Source: Aliiroseovarius sp. S1339
GTDB lineage: Bacteria; Pseudomonadota; Alphaproteobacteria; Rhodobacterales; Rhodobacteraceae
DNA: 64,000 bases
Direction: 5' to 3'
Assembly (NCBI RefSeq): GCF_023195695.1
Contig: NZ_JALPQG010000005.1
Span: 124,001 to 188,000, forward strand
Position numbers and translations under genes: made by a program. Below are positions 16,572-26,112 of the stretch, piece after piece; the first letter of the stretch is position 1, and each line of letters starts with the position of its first letter. The notes under the pieces were generated by a model, which had not been told where the DNA came from, did no database searches, and saw only the letters and a program-made list of their open reading frames with translations.

Positions 16572-19337
16572 TCACTGCAGGGTCACGGGACGTCTACCGA
16601 TCGAGCTCTGATCTTGGCCAGAAATGTAGTGCAAGATGTATTCACCAGGATCGCTTGGCAATTGCAGCACGGCGGGGTTTCCGCTGGCTGTCGTCGCTGT
16701 CACTTCGGCTGTTTCGGAGCCAATTTTGGTGATCGCGATGGAATCCCCGTCCGCATCTGGCCCGACCCAGAAGACCTCAAGCTGACCTCCGGCCGTTGCG
16801 GTATCGGCGGCCTCAAGCACTGCGGTTTCCGTCACAACTTCGCTGGCCTGAACGACCTTCAACGAGCGGCGCGCCAGCACTTTTTGCGGGTTGCCGTGGG
16901 CAATATAACGGATCAGATAAGTGCCTGTTTCATCGGGCACGGTCAGCCTGACGGGGTTGCCACGTTCAGTGTATTGATAATTTAAGTATTCGCCGGGTTT
17001 TGACCCAATCGCGGCGACCGAGATATAGTCATTCTTATTGTTTGGGCCGACATAGGACACGTCAACCTCTGTGCCGAGGACAGCAGATTCTGGGGCGTCC
17101 AGAACCACATTCACCGCAACGATGTTGATATCACGCGCTGCAAGGATACGTTGTGGGTTGCCATGGGCAATATAGCGCAGTTGATACTGCCCCGGTTCTA
17201 GCGGCATCTTGAGCTTCGTCGGGTTGCCGCGTGTGGTGTAAGTGTAATGCGCATATTTATTGGGCTGCTGATCTGGTGTTGCGATTGCGATGTAGTCATT
17301 TTTGTTGTCGGGTCCATCCCAACTGACGTCAATCGTCGCCCCAGCATCAGCGCTACTTGGCGCGTCAAGCGAAACCTGCGCGGCCACGACGCTGATATCG
17401 CGGGTCGCCAGTATTTTGTCGGGATTGCCGCTGGCGATATATCTGATCTGATAGTCACCCGGCTCCAGCGGCATTTTCACTGACGCGGGGTTTCCTCGGG
17501 TCGTATAAGCGTAGTTTTCGTATTTGTGAGGTGCCTGATCCACCGCCGCGACCGAGATGTAATCGTTCTTATTGTCCGGCCCTACCCATGCGACATCGAC
17601 TGGCGAGCCGGCGATTGCTTCAGCTTGTGCGTCCAGTGTGACCTGCGCTGCGACCACCACGATTGGACGCGTTGCGATCACCTTGGCCGGGTTGCCAGCC
17701 GCGACATAGCGCAATTCATACGTGCCGGGTTCGAGCGGCATTTTAACCGATGCAGGGTTTCCACGCGTGGTATAGGCATAATTGGTGTATTTGTGGGGCT
17801 GCTGATCTAACGCCGCGACCGAGATATAGTCGTTCTTGTTGTCCGGCCCATTCCATTCGACATTGGTTGCATTGCCCGCCACGACTTCATCAGGTGCATC
17901 TAGGGTCGCGGTCACTGCGACAACCGTTAAGGGGCGGCGTGCCAATACCCGTGCTGGATTGCCCTGCGCCACATAGCGCACTTCGTAAGATCCGGGTTCT
18001 ATGGGTGACGTCACCTGAGCGGGGTTGCCACGCACGGTGTAGGCATATTTTTCGTAAGCGGTGTCCTTGGCATCTAGGGCCGCAATCGCGATGTAGTCGT
18101 TTTCGTAGTCGGGGCCATCCCATGTCACATCCAACTCGGACCCGGCAGCAATCTCGTCCGCCGCATCTAACGTGACCGCTAGGTCGGTGATGGTGATTGC
18201 GCGCGTGGCCGATACGCTTTGCTTGCCGGGGACACTGCGGATGTAGCGTAGCTCATACGCACCGGACTCCAGCGGCATGCGTACCGCAACGGGGTTACCT
18301 TCAGAGATATAGGCATAGTCCAGGTATTTCCCTAGTTTGGCGTCAGGCGGCACAACCGTCACATAGTCCTGTTCACCGATTTCGGCATCCCAAGCGACGT
18401 TGATTGTTGCACCAATGGGCGCGGTCTCGGCGGCCTCCAGCGACGCTTGGTAGCTTATTTCTGGCAGTTCGAGTGTGATGGTTTTCGCCTGCCCGGCGAC
18501 TGTGAAATCTGCCGTTGCTGTCGCTTCGTCTTCCAAGCGCAACACCGACGCCGAATAAGCTCCCGGCAACAAATCCAGACCCGTTTCGCCCAGCGGGTCA
18601 GTTTGATTGCCGGTGCCGTCAGGAGCGAAAGACCAAACCAGCCCTTCGTTGATGACTGGTCCGCCTTTTCCCAACGTGGCCCGGAAGGTGATCGCGACCG
18701 GCATCGGCTCGGGTTCGGGTGCGGCGGCGATTTCAACCAAAGCTGCGCCCAATTCGCTCGCGTCATCGGCCGATCGGAAGGTCCCGCCGGTTTCAGCGGC
18801 TAGGCATTGCATCTGGGCAACCGCATCCGGGTCGTTGATGTCGAACCCAACAACATGTGCGGTAAAGTCGACCCCTGCTTCTTCCAAGGCACGGGCGGCG
18901 GCACAAGGATCAGGATGACAGGTTTCGATCCCGTCTGACACAAGGATCACCGTTGCCTTTTCTTCGGTGTAGCGCAGCGATTGCGCGGCGGCGATCACAG
19001 CGTCAGTCATCGGGGTTTTCCCCTTTGGCTTGATCGCATTCACAGCACTGGAAATTGCCCCTTGGTTGCCGTTAGCCGCTGGCACCAGCGTTTCAATGTC
19101 AGAGCAATCCCCTTTGCGCCGATGTCCATAGACCGTCAATCCAAGCATCTGATCTTGCGGAATGGTCTGTAGTAAATCGCCGATAACTTCCTGTGCGATG
19201 GTGATTTTTGCTGTGCCGTCTATCTGCCCCCACATCGACCCTGAGCCGTCCAAGATCAAGATAGTCGAGGCGCGATCTTGGGCTGTTGCTGGAAATGACA
19301 GGAAAATCGACAGAAAGAATGCTGCAACGAAACGCAT
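16572..19337 (-). CDS. large secreted von Willebrand-A protein with seven tandem repeats
   Basis: A 921-residue protein. The signal peptide (1-19) is followed by a vWA domain (about 23-205) with an intact metal-binding motif, D30-G-S-G-S34-M, and a linker rich in Pro-Glu. From about 290 to the end come seven beta-rich repeats of about 85-95 residues. Most share G-P-D-N-K-N-D-Y-I-S-V-A, a short Lys-Tyr segment, R-G-N-P, P-L-E-P-G-x-Y-x-L-R-Y-I and A-R-R. The middle repeats are the most alike, implying recent duplication; the first and last are degenerate. vWA proteins bind ligands through divalent metal. The repeats may form a rigid surface or periplasmic stalk. No neighbouring secretion genes point to a partner. 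Confidence 0.85.
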   Translation of the reverse strand: MRFVAAFFLSIFLSFPATAQDRASTILILDGSGSMWGQIDGTAKITIAQEVIGDLLQTIPQDQMLGLTVYGHRRKGDCSDIETLVPAANGNQGAISSAVNAIKPKGKTPMTDAVIAAAQSLRYTEEKATVILVSDGIETCHPDPCAAARALEEAGVDFTAHVVGFDINDPDAVAQMQCLAAETGGTFRSADDASELGAALVEIAAAPEPEPMPVAITFRATLGKGGPVINEGLVWSFAPDGTGNQTDPLGETGLDLLPGAYSASVLRLEDEATATADFTVAGQAKTITLELPEISYQASLEAAETAPIGATINVAWDAEIGEQDYVTVVPPDAKLGKYLDYAYISEGNPVAVRMPLESGAYELRYIRSVPGKQSVSATRAITITDLAVTLDAADEIAAGSELDVTWDGPDYENDYIAIAALDAKDTAYEKYAYTVRGNPAQVTSPIEPGSYEVRYVAQGNPARVLARRPLTVVAVTATLDAPDEVVAGNATNVEWNGPDNKNDYISVAALDQQPHKYTNYAYTTRGNPASVKMPLEPGTYELRYVAAGNPAKVIATRPIVVVAAQVTLDAQAEAIAGSPVDVAWVGPDNKNDYISVAAVDQAPHKYENYAYTTRGNPASVKMPLEPGDYQIRYIASGNPDKILATRDISVVAAQVSLDAPSSADAGATIDVSWDGPDNKNDYIAIATPDQQPNKYAHYTYTTRGNPTKLKMPLEPGQYQLRYIAHGNPQRILAARDINIVAVNVVLDAPESAVLGTEVDVSYVGPNNKNDYISVAAIGSKPGEYLNYQYTERGNPVRLTVPDETGTYLIRYIAHGNPQKVLARRSLKVVQASEVVTETAVLEAADTATAGGQLEVFWVGPDADGDSIAITKIGSETAEVTATTASGNPAVLQLPSDPGEYILHYISGQDQSSIGRRPVTLQ

Positions 19338-19516
19338 GAGATAGCCCCTTCTTTAACGTGTAAATGGAAGCAGATTATGGGCCAAATATCCAGATGGTAT
19401 TGGGTTGGGCGCTAAAAAGTTGGTTCTTGAGGGCAAACCAAAAGGCACCCGGACCACCGAATGCAGCCCAAATCTGCCAGTCAGCCACGTTGTCGCTGGC
19501 CGCGTTGAACCCGGAC

Positions 19517-19894
19517 CTACCGCTCTACAAAAGCACGGCTTGAAATAGACACTGAATTTTTCGCAGGGTCTTTGGTATTGGCAAAGCAGTAACCGTCAGC
19601 ACGATGAATAGATCCGAATGGCAACCCTCGTTCTTTTGAAACACGGCAGAAACCCTCAACGTCTTCTACATCAAACACCAGCTTAACAAGCGTTTGGCCT
19701 TCCTTCCGGCCTTCCGACATAGGGTGCAAAAGAATACTCGCTCCGGCCCCTTTGGGGACTAGTTCAACGATCCGATCACCGTCCAGCCGACGCACCTCAA
19801 AACCAAAATGCTGGCAATAGAATGCCACCAGCTCCTCAGTCCTCTTCGTGTAGATAATGATACGTCCAAGTTGCGCAGACACATTGAACTCCAC
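19517..19894 (-). CDS. VOC/glyoxalase-family protein
   Basis: A 125-residue single-domain protein of the vicinal-oxygen-chelate fold: L-G-R-I-I-I-Y-T-K at the start, F-Y-x-x-H-F-G-F-E-V-R-R, E-L-V-P-K-G, and a C-terminal F-A-N-T-K-D-P-A-x-N. Substrate unknown. The frame starts with GTG at 19894; another in-frame GTG lies at 19882, and the frame stays open upstream, so the true start is uncertain. The gene stands alone. Confidence 0.75.
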   Translation of the reverse strand: MEFNVSAQLGRIIIYTKRTEELVAFYCQHFGFEVRRLDGDRIVELVPKGAGASILLHPMSEGRKEGQTLVKLVFDVEDVEGFCRVSKERGLPFGSIHRADGYCFANTKDPAKNSVSISSRAFVER

Positions 19895-20223
19895 TTCATT
19901 CGGGTGGGCGTCATATACCGGAATTTCAGTGCGCGACCAATTGCGGCTTTGTCCCGCACAGCCAAAGTTCGGATAGTTAGCAACTGCTCTATCGGCCGCT
20001 GCTACAATCCCTGCTCGTCCAGAAACCTCCCCGCCTCAGATTGAAACATTCGGGTTGGTTATGCGGGATGTGCGACGTCCAGGTGCGAGCGCGGGTGACC
20101 ACATTTTCTACCTGAATTGAGTGGAGACGCCGTTTGGGCGGGGTTGCGACCGCGCGGCCTGTCGAAATCCCGACCACCCAGTCCGCCTGCGCGAACAGAA
20201 GCAGCCTGCCCGAGGTTACGAAA
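19895..20223. other. intergenic stretch without recognised gene
   Basis: About 330 bases between the VOC gene and the creatinase terminator. Short frames on both strands lack ribosome-binding sites and family motifs; I see nothing functional in it. Confidence 0.5.
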
Positions 20224-20249
20224 GCCCCGGCCGCTTGCGAGGCCGAGGC
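20220..20249 (-). terminator. terminator of the creatinase gene
   Basis: The stem 20224-20232 with 20241-20249 (nine pairs, one G-T) closes an 8-base loop. On the minus strand it is followed by TTTCG. It begins 26 bases past the creatinase stop. Confidence 0.6.
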
Positions 20250-20274
20250 ATTGGTCTTGGTCTTGGTTCTGTTG

Positions 20275-21498
20275 TTAGTTTTTAACGATCAGGTGGTCTG
20301 GGCCGTACGCAAAACCGGTAATGTTGCGATTGCCCGTGTTGTTGTCGTCGGTAATGACCAGGATGTCATGCTCGCGGTAACCACCGGCGCCGGGCAAGTG
20401 GTTTGGAATGGTGATCATCGGCTCCATTGAAATGACCATCCCCGGCTCAAGCACCGTGTCGCAATCTTCGCGCAGTTCCAGTCCGGCCTCGCGACCGTAG
20501 TAGTGGCACAGAACGCCGAACGAGTGGCCGTAGCCGAAGCTGCGATATTGCAGCAGGTCTTTTTCTGCGTACATGGCGTTCAGTTCTTTGGCGATGTCCG
20601 AGCATTTCGCGCCCGGTACCAAAAGCTCCTTGCCCCGGTCGTGGACCGCGCAGTTGACTTCCCACATCGCGATGTGGGCGTCGCTGGCCTCTTCGGCAAA
20701 CAGGGTGCGTTCAAGGGCCACGTAATAGCCTGCGACCATCGGGAAGCAGTTCAGCGACAGGATATCACCTTTTTCGATCTTACGGCTGGTCACAGGGTTA
20801 TGCGCCCCATCGGTGTTCAGACCGGATTGGAACCATGTCCATGTGTCCAACAGCTCTCCATCCGGCCAGACGTTCGCGATTTCGCGCACCATCGTCGCGG
20901 TGGAATGCAAAGCGACCTCATGTTCTGGCACGCCGACGGCTGTTGCTTCGACACATGCCGCGCCGCCAATGTCTGCAATACGCGTCATCTTTTCGATGTG
21001 AGCGATCTCTTCAGCTGATTTAATCATCCGCAGGCGCATCGAAGCTGCGGCAATGTCAACGAATTCCATGTTCGGGAATTCAGATTTCAGCAGGTTCAGT
21101 GTATCGATGTTGATGTGGTCAAACTCGATTCCCAAACGTTTGACACCACCGGTCAGCTTGCGGATAGCTTGAAAATAATTGTCTTTTTGCCAATCGGTAT
21201 AGGTGATGTTTTTGCCACCAAAGGTCCGACGCCAAGGCTGCCCGCCGTCAATCCCGGCGCTGATTGTCGTTGCGATGTTATGATCGACCAGCAAGCCATA
21301 GCGGCGACCGAAGTAGCAGTACAGAAAGTCGGAATAATAGTTGATGCAGTGATACGATGAGAACAGTGCAGCATCTATGTTCTGCTCGCTCATGTAGCCG
21401 CGTATGTCGTCCAGACGCCGCTGCATTTCTGCGGCAGAAAACGTCTGCGGCGCAGCGGTGCCATTGTTGGTGTAGTCTTGAAATCTCTCGCGCTTCAT
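20275..21498 (-). CDS. creatinase (creatine amidinohydrolase)
   Basis: A 407-residue cytoplasmic enzyme that hydrolyses creatine to sarcosine and urea. It has the M24 pita-bread fold but no metal site. Extended agreement with Pseudomonas creatinase is visible: S-S-Y-H-C-I-N-Y-Y-S-D-F-L-Y-C, A-G-I-D-G-G-Q-P-W-R-R-T, T-W-F-Q-S-G-L-N-T-D, G-Y-G-H-S-F-G-V-L and the C-terminal P-G-A-G-G-Y-R-E-H-D-I-L. His233, in G-A-H-N-P-V, matches the catalytic base His232. Length equals the family norm. ATG 21498 follows a G-rich ribosome-binding site. It is divergent from a LysR regulator with overlapping dyads between them. No sarcosine oxidase, urease or creatininase gene is adjacent. Confidence 0.92.
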   Translation of the reverse strand: MKRERFQDYTNNGTAAPQTFSAAEMQRRLDDIRGYMSEQNIDAALFSSYHCINYYSDFLYCYFGRRYGLLVDHNIATTISAGIDGGQPWRRTFGGKNITYTDWQKDNYFQAIRKLTGGVKRLGIEFDHINIDTLNLLKSEFPNMEFVDIAAASMRLRMIKSAEEIAHIEKMTRIADIGGAACVEATAVGVPEHEVALHSTATMVREIANVWPDGELLDTWTWFQSGLNTDGAHNPVTSRKIEKGDILSLNCFPMVAGYYVALERTLFAEEASDAHIAMWEVNCAVHDRGKELLVPGAKCSDIAKELNAMYAEKDLLQYRSFGYGHSFGVLCHYYGREAGLELREDCDTVLEPGMVISMEPMITIPNHLPGAGGYREHDILVITDDNNTGNRNITGFAYGPDHLIVKN

Positions 21499-21529
21499 GG
21501 AACCCCCTATGCTGTTATGGCCCATCCAG

Positions 21530-21594
21530 GACCAGTGATACGTGAAGATTGACCCAATTATGCAGCACTGGTCAAAGGATGGTTTTTCACGTAT
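21530..21594. promoter_or_regulatory. overlapping dyads in the creatinase-LysR divergent promoter
   Basis: Two perfect inverted repeats share this region: GACCAGTG (21530-21537) with CACTGGTC (21566-21573), and ATACGTGAA (21538-21546) with TTCACGTAT (21586-21594). Their position between the two divergent starts suggests LysR binding; this is inferred. Confidence 0.5.
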
Positions 21595-21626
21595 AGGGTG
21601 AGGAAAACTTATGCTGAGGGCGTCAT

Positions 21627-22535
21627 ATGTCCACGACTCCACTAAACGCGCTGCGAGTTTTTGAGGCCGTCGCGAGGCTGGGTTCGTTTCGCGCCGCTGC
21701 TGACCACCTTTGTGTGACCCAATCAGCGGTCAGCCATCAGGTCCGCCATCTTGAAGATTGGCTTGGCGCCCCGCTTTTTGAGCGGCAGGGCAATCGCACC
21801 CAACTATTGCCGCATGCCTTGGAACTTTCGGGATCACTTTCATCGTCGTTGGCTGAAATTGATGCTGCCTGTCACCGCGCCAGCGTGTCGCGCGCGCAAA
21901 TGCCCTTGGTCATCGCGGCGATTCCTTCCGTTGCCATGTGCTGGCTGATCCCGCGACTGATGAAATTCAAAGAGCTGCATCCCACGGTTGCCACGCGCAT
22001 GATCTATGCAATGCATGGTCAGGATATCGACTTTCGTGAAACCCATGTGGCTTTCGTTTTTTCTGCAACCCCTCCTGAAATAGCTGGTGTAGAGGTTATG
22101 CCTTTTCTGCCCGGGACAAGCGTGCCTGTCTGCAGCCCCGATTTGCTGCAGAAATCTGGTCGTCGTAAGCTGAAGCCTGCGGAAATACGCAAATTCGGCC
22201 TCTTACATGACCGCGATGAAACAGGTTGGCGATCTTGGCTCGAAAACAAGGGGATACGCGAAACGACAGCCCTTGGCGGTCCAGTTTTTGAGGACTTCAA
22301 TCTTCTGCGCGGCGCCGCCTTATCCGGCCAAGGCGTCGCACTTTGCGCTACCGTCATGATCAGGTCCGATCTGGAATCGGGCCAGCTGGTGCAAGTCTCT
22401 GACACTGCATTGCTGGACGACCATGATTATTATCTACTGATCGGCCCGCAAGCGCGGGCAAACATGATAGACGAGGTTTTGGCGTTTAGGGATTGGGCTT
22501 TGGCTGAACGAGACATTCAGCTTCAAAGTCTCTGA
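21627..22535 (+). CDS. LysR-family regulator (GcvA-like)
   Basis: A 302-residue regulator. The N-terminal winged helix has L-N-A-L-R-V-F-E-A-V-A-R-L-G-S-F-R-A-A-A and V-T-Q-S-A-V-S-H-Q-V-R-H-L-E, typical of the GcvA subgroup. A periplasmic-binding-like effector domain follows from about residue 90. It is divergent from creatinase (128 bases apart) and so likely controls it and itself. The effector may be creatine or a product, which is inference. The hydrolase at 22687 follows on the same strand after 151 bases. Confidence 0.88.
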   Translation: MSTTPLNALRVFEAVARLGSFRAAADHLCVTQSAVSHQVRHLEDWLGAPLFERQGNRTQLLPHALELSGSLSSSLAEIDAACHRASVSRAQMPLVIAAIPSVAMCWLIPRLMKFKELHPTVATRMIYAMHGQDIDFRETHVAFVFSATPPEIAGVEVMPFLPGTSVPVCSPDLLQKSGRRKLKPAEIRKFGLLHDRDETGWRSWLENKGIRETTALGGPVFEDFNLLRGAALSGQGVALCATVMIRSDLESGQLVQVSDTALLDDHDYYLLIGPQARANMIDEVLAFRDWALAERDIQLQSL

Positions 22536-22686
22536 CGCGCAAATTCCGTTCATTTGACCTTCAGAATGAAAGTGACGCCAATCTAAAAAGACAGGCAATC
22601 GAACTTGGTTCTTCATCGGTCGACAATGCCCCGCGCGTGCAACACAATGCCGGCGACGAGATTACCCCAAACGAAAGGCAGACGCG

Positions 22687-24684
22687 ATGGGCACCGAAAT
22701 ACTGGAGCATGTTTGGATCACCCTGTCCGACGGCTGCCGCTTGGGCGCACGCATCTGGCTGCCCGAAGGCGCGCTGGATGAACCGGTGCCTGCGGTGCTG
22801 GAATACATCCCCTATCGCAAACGCGACGGCACCCGCGTGCGGGACGAGCCGATGCACGGCTATTTTGCAGAACATGGTTACGCCTCGGTGCGGGTTGATA
22901 TGCGCGGGTCGGGCGACTCCGACGGTCACATGGCCGACGAATATCTACCGCAAGAACAGGACGACGCGCTTGAGGTGCTGTCCTGGATCGCCGCGCAGGA
23001 CTGGTGCAGCGGCAATATCGGCATGATGGGCAAAAGCTGGGGCGGCTTCAACTGCCTGCAAGTCGCCGCCTGCCGCCCGCCGGAACTGAAGGCCGTGATC
23101 CCGGTCTATTTCACCGACGACCGGTTCCGCGACGACATTCACTTCATGGGCGGTTGCCTTTTGAACGACAACCAGTGGTGGGGCTCGATCATGCTGGCTT
23201 ATCAGGCTCGCCCTCTTGACCCTGAAATCGTCGGCGAAAGCTGGCGCGAAGATTGGCTGAAACGCATCGACGACCTGCCCTTCTTCCCCGCCATCTGGGC
23301 CGAACATCAACGCTATGACGCCTATTGGAAACATGGCTCGGTGCAGGAAGATTCCGCTGCCATCACCTGCCCCGTTCTGGCCTTCGGGGGCTGGGCTGAC
23401 AGCTATACCAACTCCGTCCCGCGGATGTTGGAAAACCTCTCGGTCCCCTGTCGCGGCATCATCGGCCCGTGGGGCCATGTCTATCCCCATGACGGCATCC
23501 CCGGCCCCGCGATGGGCTGGCTGCAAGAGGCCGTGCGCTGGTGGGATCACTGGCTCAAGGGCATCGACACCGGCGTGATGGATGAGCCCAAGCTGCGCGC
23601 CTATGTGAACGACGCCACCCTGCCCGATGGCAGCCGCCCCATGCAACCCGGCCGTTGGGTCGGCGAGGCGGAATGGCCCTCAAACAAGGTCACGCCAATG
23701 CCCCTGTGGCTGACCAAATCGGGGCTTGCAGACGCACCCGGCGCGGGCGAGGTCTCGATCCGATCGCCGCAAAGCCACGGCAAGGCGGCGGGTGAATGGA
23801 TGGCCGCCGGTGTGCCCGGTGAAATGCCGACGGATCAGCGGCTTGACGATGGCGGGTCGCTGAATTTCGACACCGAGATCCTGACCGAAGAGGTCGAGGT
23901 TCTGGGCCGCCCCCATCTTGACCTGACGCTGACATCAGACAGCCCGGTGGCGCAAATCGCGGTGCGCCTGTGCGACGTTCTGCCAAGCGGAGAGGTCTTG
24001 CGCGTCAGCTATCAGGTCCTGAACCTGACCCATCGCGACGGGCACGAAACCCCGCAACCGCTGGAGCCCGGCAAGCCCATCAAGGTCCGTGTCGCGCTGA
24101 ATATCTGCGGTCACCGGTTCGCGCCGGGGCACAGGATCAGGGTCTCGGTCGGCACCGCCTATTGGCCCATCGTCTGGCCCGCGCCCTATGCCGCGACACT
24201 GACCGTCGCGCTGGAAGATGCATGCCTGTCCCTGCCCCGCCGCGCAGGTGGCGACGTGCACCAGATGACCTTCCCTGACCCCGCGCACGGGCCGCTTACA
24301 CCTGTTACCCAGCTTGATCCCGGCTCCATCGCCCGCACCAGTCTGCAGGATCACATGACGGGCGAAACGGTCTATGTCACCGATGGCGTCGGCGGCGTGT
24401 TCGGCGAAGGCGTCCTGCGTTTTGACGATATCGGCACCCATACCGCCCACTCCCTTCGGCGGGAACAGCGCATCCGGGACGACGACCCGCTGTCAGCCCG
24501 CTCGATCATCGACCAGAGCTATGACACCGTCCGCGACGGCTGGAACATCCGCACCGAAACCCGGCTTGAACTGTCATCAACCGAGACAGAATTTCACCTC
24601 GACGGCACATTGCGCGTGCTGGAAAACGGCGAGGAACTGCGCAAACGCACATGGCGCAGGGTCATCCCCCGCGACCTGATCTGA
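22687..24684 (+). CDS. CocE/NonD-family serine hydrolase (peptidase S15-like)
   Basis: A 665-residue alpha/beta hydrolase with a C-terminal jelly-roll domain. The nucleophile Ser118 lies in G-K-S-W-G-G. The acid is probably the Asp of G-G-W-A-D-S-Y and the base the His of G-P-W-G-H-V-Y-P. The C-terminal third has the X-Pro dipeptidyl-peptidase C-terminal pattern (H-L-D-L-T-L-T-S-D, G-H-R-I-R-V-S-V). The family includes cocaine esterase, glutaryl-amidases and aminopeptidases acting on amide or ester bonds; the substrate is unknown. Third-position GC is clearly higher than in the flanking genes. Possible links are creatinase/LysR upstream or the SnoaL cluster downstream. Confidence 0.85.
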   Translation: MGTEILEHVWITLSDGCRLGARIWLPEGALDEPVPAVLEYIPYRKRDGTRVRDEPMHGYFAEHGYASVRVDMRGSGDSDGHMADEYLPQEQDDALEVLSWIAAQDWCSGNIGMMGKSWGGFNCLQVAACRPPELKAVIPVYFTDDRFRDDIHFMGGCLLNDNQWWGSIMLAYQARPLDPEIVGESWREDWLKRIDDLPFFPAIWAEHQRYDAYWKHGSVQEDSAAITCPVLAFGGWADSYTNSVPRMLENLSVPCRGIIGPWGHVYPHDGIPGPAMGWLQEAVRWWDHWLKGIDTGVMDEPKLRAYVNDATLPDGSRPMQPGRWVGEAEWPSNKVTPMPLWLTKSGLADAPGAGEVSIRSPQSHGKAAGEWMAAGVPGEMPTDQRLDDGGSLNFDTEILTEEVEVLGRPHLDLTLTSDSPVAQIAVRLCDVLPSGEVLRVSYQVLNLTHRDGHETPQPLEPGKPIKVRVALNICGHRFAPGHRIRVSVGTAYWPIVWPAPYAATLTVALEDACLSLPRRAGGDVHQMTFPDPAHGPLTPVTQLDPGSIARTSLQDHMTGETVYVTDGVGGVFGEGVLRFDDIGTHTAHSLRREQRIRDDDPLSARSIIDQSYDTVRDGWNIRTETRLELSSTETEFHLDGTLRVLENGEELRKRTWRRVIPRDLI

Positions 24685-24891
24685 CTCTTTTTTGGCCGAC
24701 GGCGCGGTCAGGGCGCTTTGATGGCTAAGGCAACCGACTGATTGCTCATCATCCTTGCGCAAAATCCGCGATACAAGGAGAGGGCGCAACACCGCTCGCC
24801 TTTTCCGCGCTTGGGTTCACTCACGCCGCTTTTTTTGGACGCTGCCTTGCCCGCGAATAATCAAAGAAACCTATGGCGATAGCAGCGATAC

Positions 24892-24905
24892 TGCAAACGC
24901 TTGCA
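24892..24905. promoter_or_regulatory. LacI-type palindrome
   Basis: TGCAAACGCTTGCA has perfect 5-base arms about a central ACGC, the form of a LacI/PurR-family operator with central CG. It lies 12 bases beyond the SnoaL-like gene stop, an unusual position. A weaker partial match, TTGCAAGCGTATTCA, occurs at 26038-26052 upstream of the ABC operon. The LacI regulator at 33055 is the obvious candidate, but this is untested. Confidence 0.4.
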
Positions 24906-24916
24906 AGGATCTAATA

Positions 24917-25996
24917 CTAACTTACACGGCGAAACTGGCTTTGCATCCGGTCAAGCACGTCGACGCCCATCTGCAACAGCAGGTCCAGCACATCGAGCGG
25001 CACCCAGTTCTCGCGTATCAACCCCTCGTGGTGCAGGTAAAAGTCCATCACCCGCATGGTTACGGCGCGACCCGTCGGCCCCACACCAAGAAAGTCATTC
25101 CCGACGTGGTTTGCGAAAACGCTTGGCCAGCCGCCCGTCACGGAATACGGGCCGTCGCCTACGCGGATGTAGTGCCCGCCGCCATGCTTGGCTTTCATCT
25201 CGGCAATCTCGTCCCACTGGCCGCCGCCCATGCGCTTTGGGAATGCCTTGCGGAAGGGCAGCTGGTGGTAGTCGACGAAGCCCTGCAGCCCGCGTGTCGT
25301 GCCGATGCCAGAGGGTCCATACCACATCATTTTCGGGTGCCAGTGGTCCTTCTGCGGCATGTTCAGAAGTCCTTCGCGCCCCTCGCTTTTCAGGTCGTCA
25401 TAAGCACCAAGCGTGTCGTGCATCGCCAACGTTTGGGCGATACTCGCCTGTGATTGCTGACTATCCTGCACTGAAAGCAGCAGCCCGTCGGCGGTCAGCG
25501 GGCCGGGCCACATGCCCTCGGTCCCAAGGCTTGGGGCCAGCGGCCAGAAACCGGCCTGCCGGAACACGTCCAGAACATCCCACAGGCAGTTGGATTGCAC
25601 GATCTTTCCGTCGCGCAGTTCATGCACCTCGCCATAACGCAGATAGATCGGGCGACCGGTCGCGGGGATGGTCAGCCAGTCGCGGCGAAAAGTTCCGCAG
25701 TAATGCCCGGTCATGGCGACGTATTCGCGCCCCTCAAAGCTGCCGCCCATTACGATCTGGTCGCGGCGTTCAAGGTCAGGAAGTGCCGTCATAAGTGGCG
25801 TCCACAGCGTGGTTATCAACGAATCGGCACCATGCGATTCGTTCATTGGATGCGACGCACGCAGGTGAATGTCGGGGTGATAAAGCGCACTGATGTTGTT
25901 CGTCAGGCCGGCAACGCCAGCTTCAGCAAGGCGGCCTAACCCAACGTAAACTGCGGTTTTATTGTTCAGATTTCTATCTGGCACGGTGTTCCTCAT
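24917..25996 (-). CDS. two-domain SnoaL-like (NTF2-fold) protein
   Basis: A 359-residue protein made of two SnoaL/NTF2-like halves. The first carries H-Y-C-G-T-F-x-R-D-W-L-x-I-P-A-T-G-R-P-I-Y-L-R-Y-G-E-V-H. The second has a parallel H-Y-I-R-V-G-D-G-P-Y and T-G-R-A-V-T-M-R-V-M-D-F-Y pattern. It resembles the tandem SnoaL genes at 34072 and 35079 in design. SnoaL proteins are cyclases or related small-molecule isomerases or hydrolases. It is divergent from the ABC operon (171 bases) and probably serves the same pathway. ATG 25996 is preferred; an in-frame ATG at 26056 would eat into the shared promoter. Confidence 0.75.
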   Translation of the reverse strand: MRNTVPDRNLNNKTAVYVGLGRLAEAGVAGLTNNISALYHPDIHLRASHPMNESHGADSLITTLWTPLMTALPDLERRDQIVMGGSFEGREYVAMTGHYCGTFRRDWLTIPATGRPIYLRYGEVHELRDGKIVQSNCLWDVLDVFRQAGFWPLAPSLGTEGMWPGPLTADGLLLSVQDSQQSQASIAQTLAMHDTLGAYDDLKSEGREGLLNMPQKDHWHPKMMWYGPSGIGTTRGLQGFVDYHQLPFRKAFPKRMGGGQWDEIAEMKAKHGGGHYIRVGDGPYSVTGGWPSVFANHVGNDFLGVGPTGRAVTMRVMDFYLHHEGLIRENWVPLDVLDLLLQMGVDVLDRMQSQFRRVS

Positions 25997-26112
25997 CTGC
26001 CTGTGGACGTGGCTATTGATGCTTGGAATGAAAAATATTGCAAGCGTATTCATCAACCGCTACCGTTGAAGGATCAAGGCTGCCCAGAAAGCCTGATCAA
26101 CTAAAAATTGTC

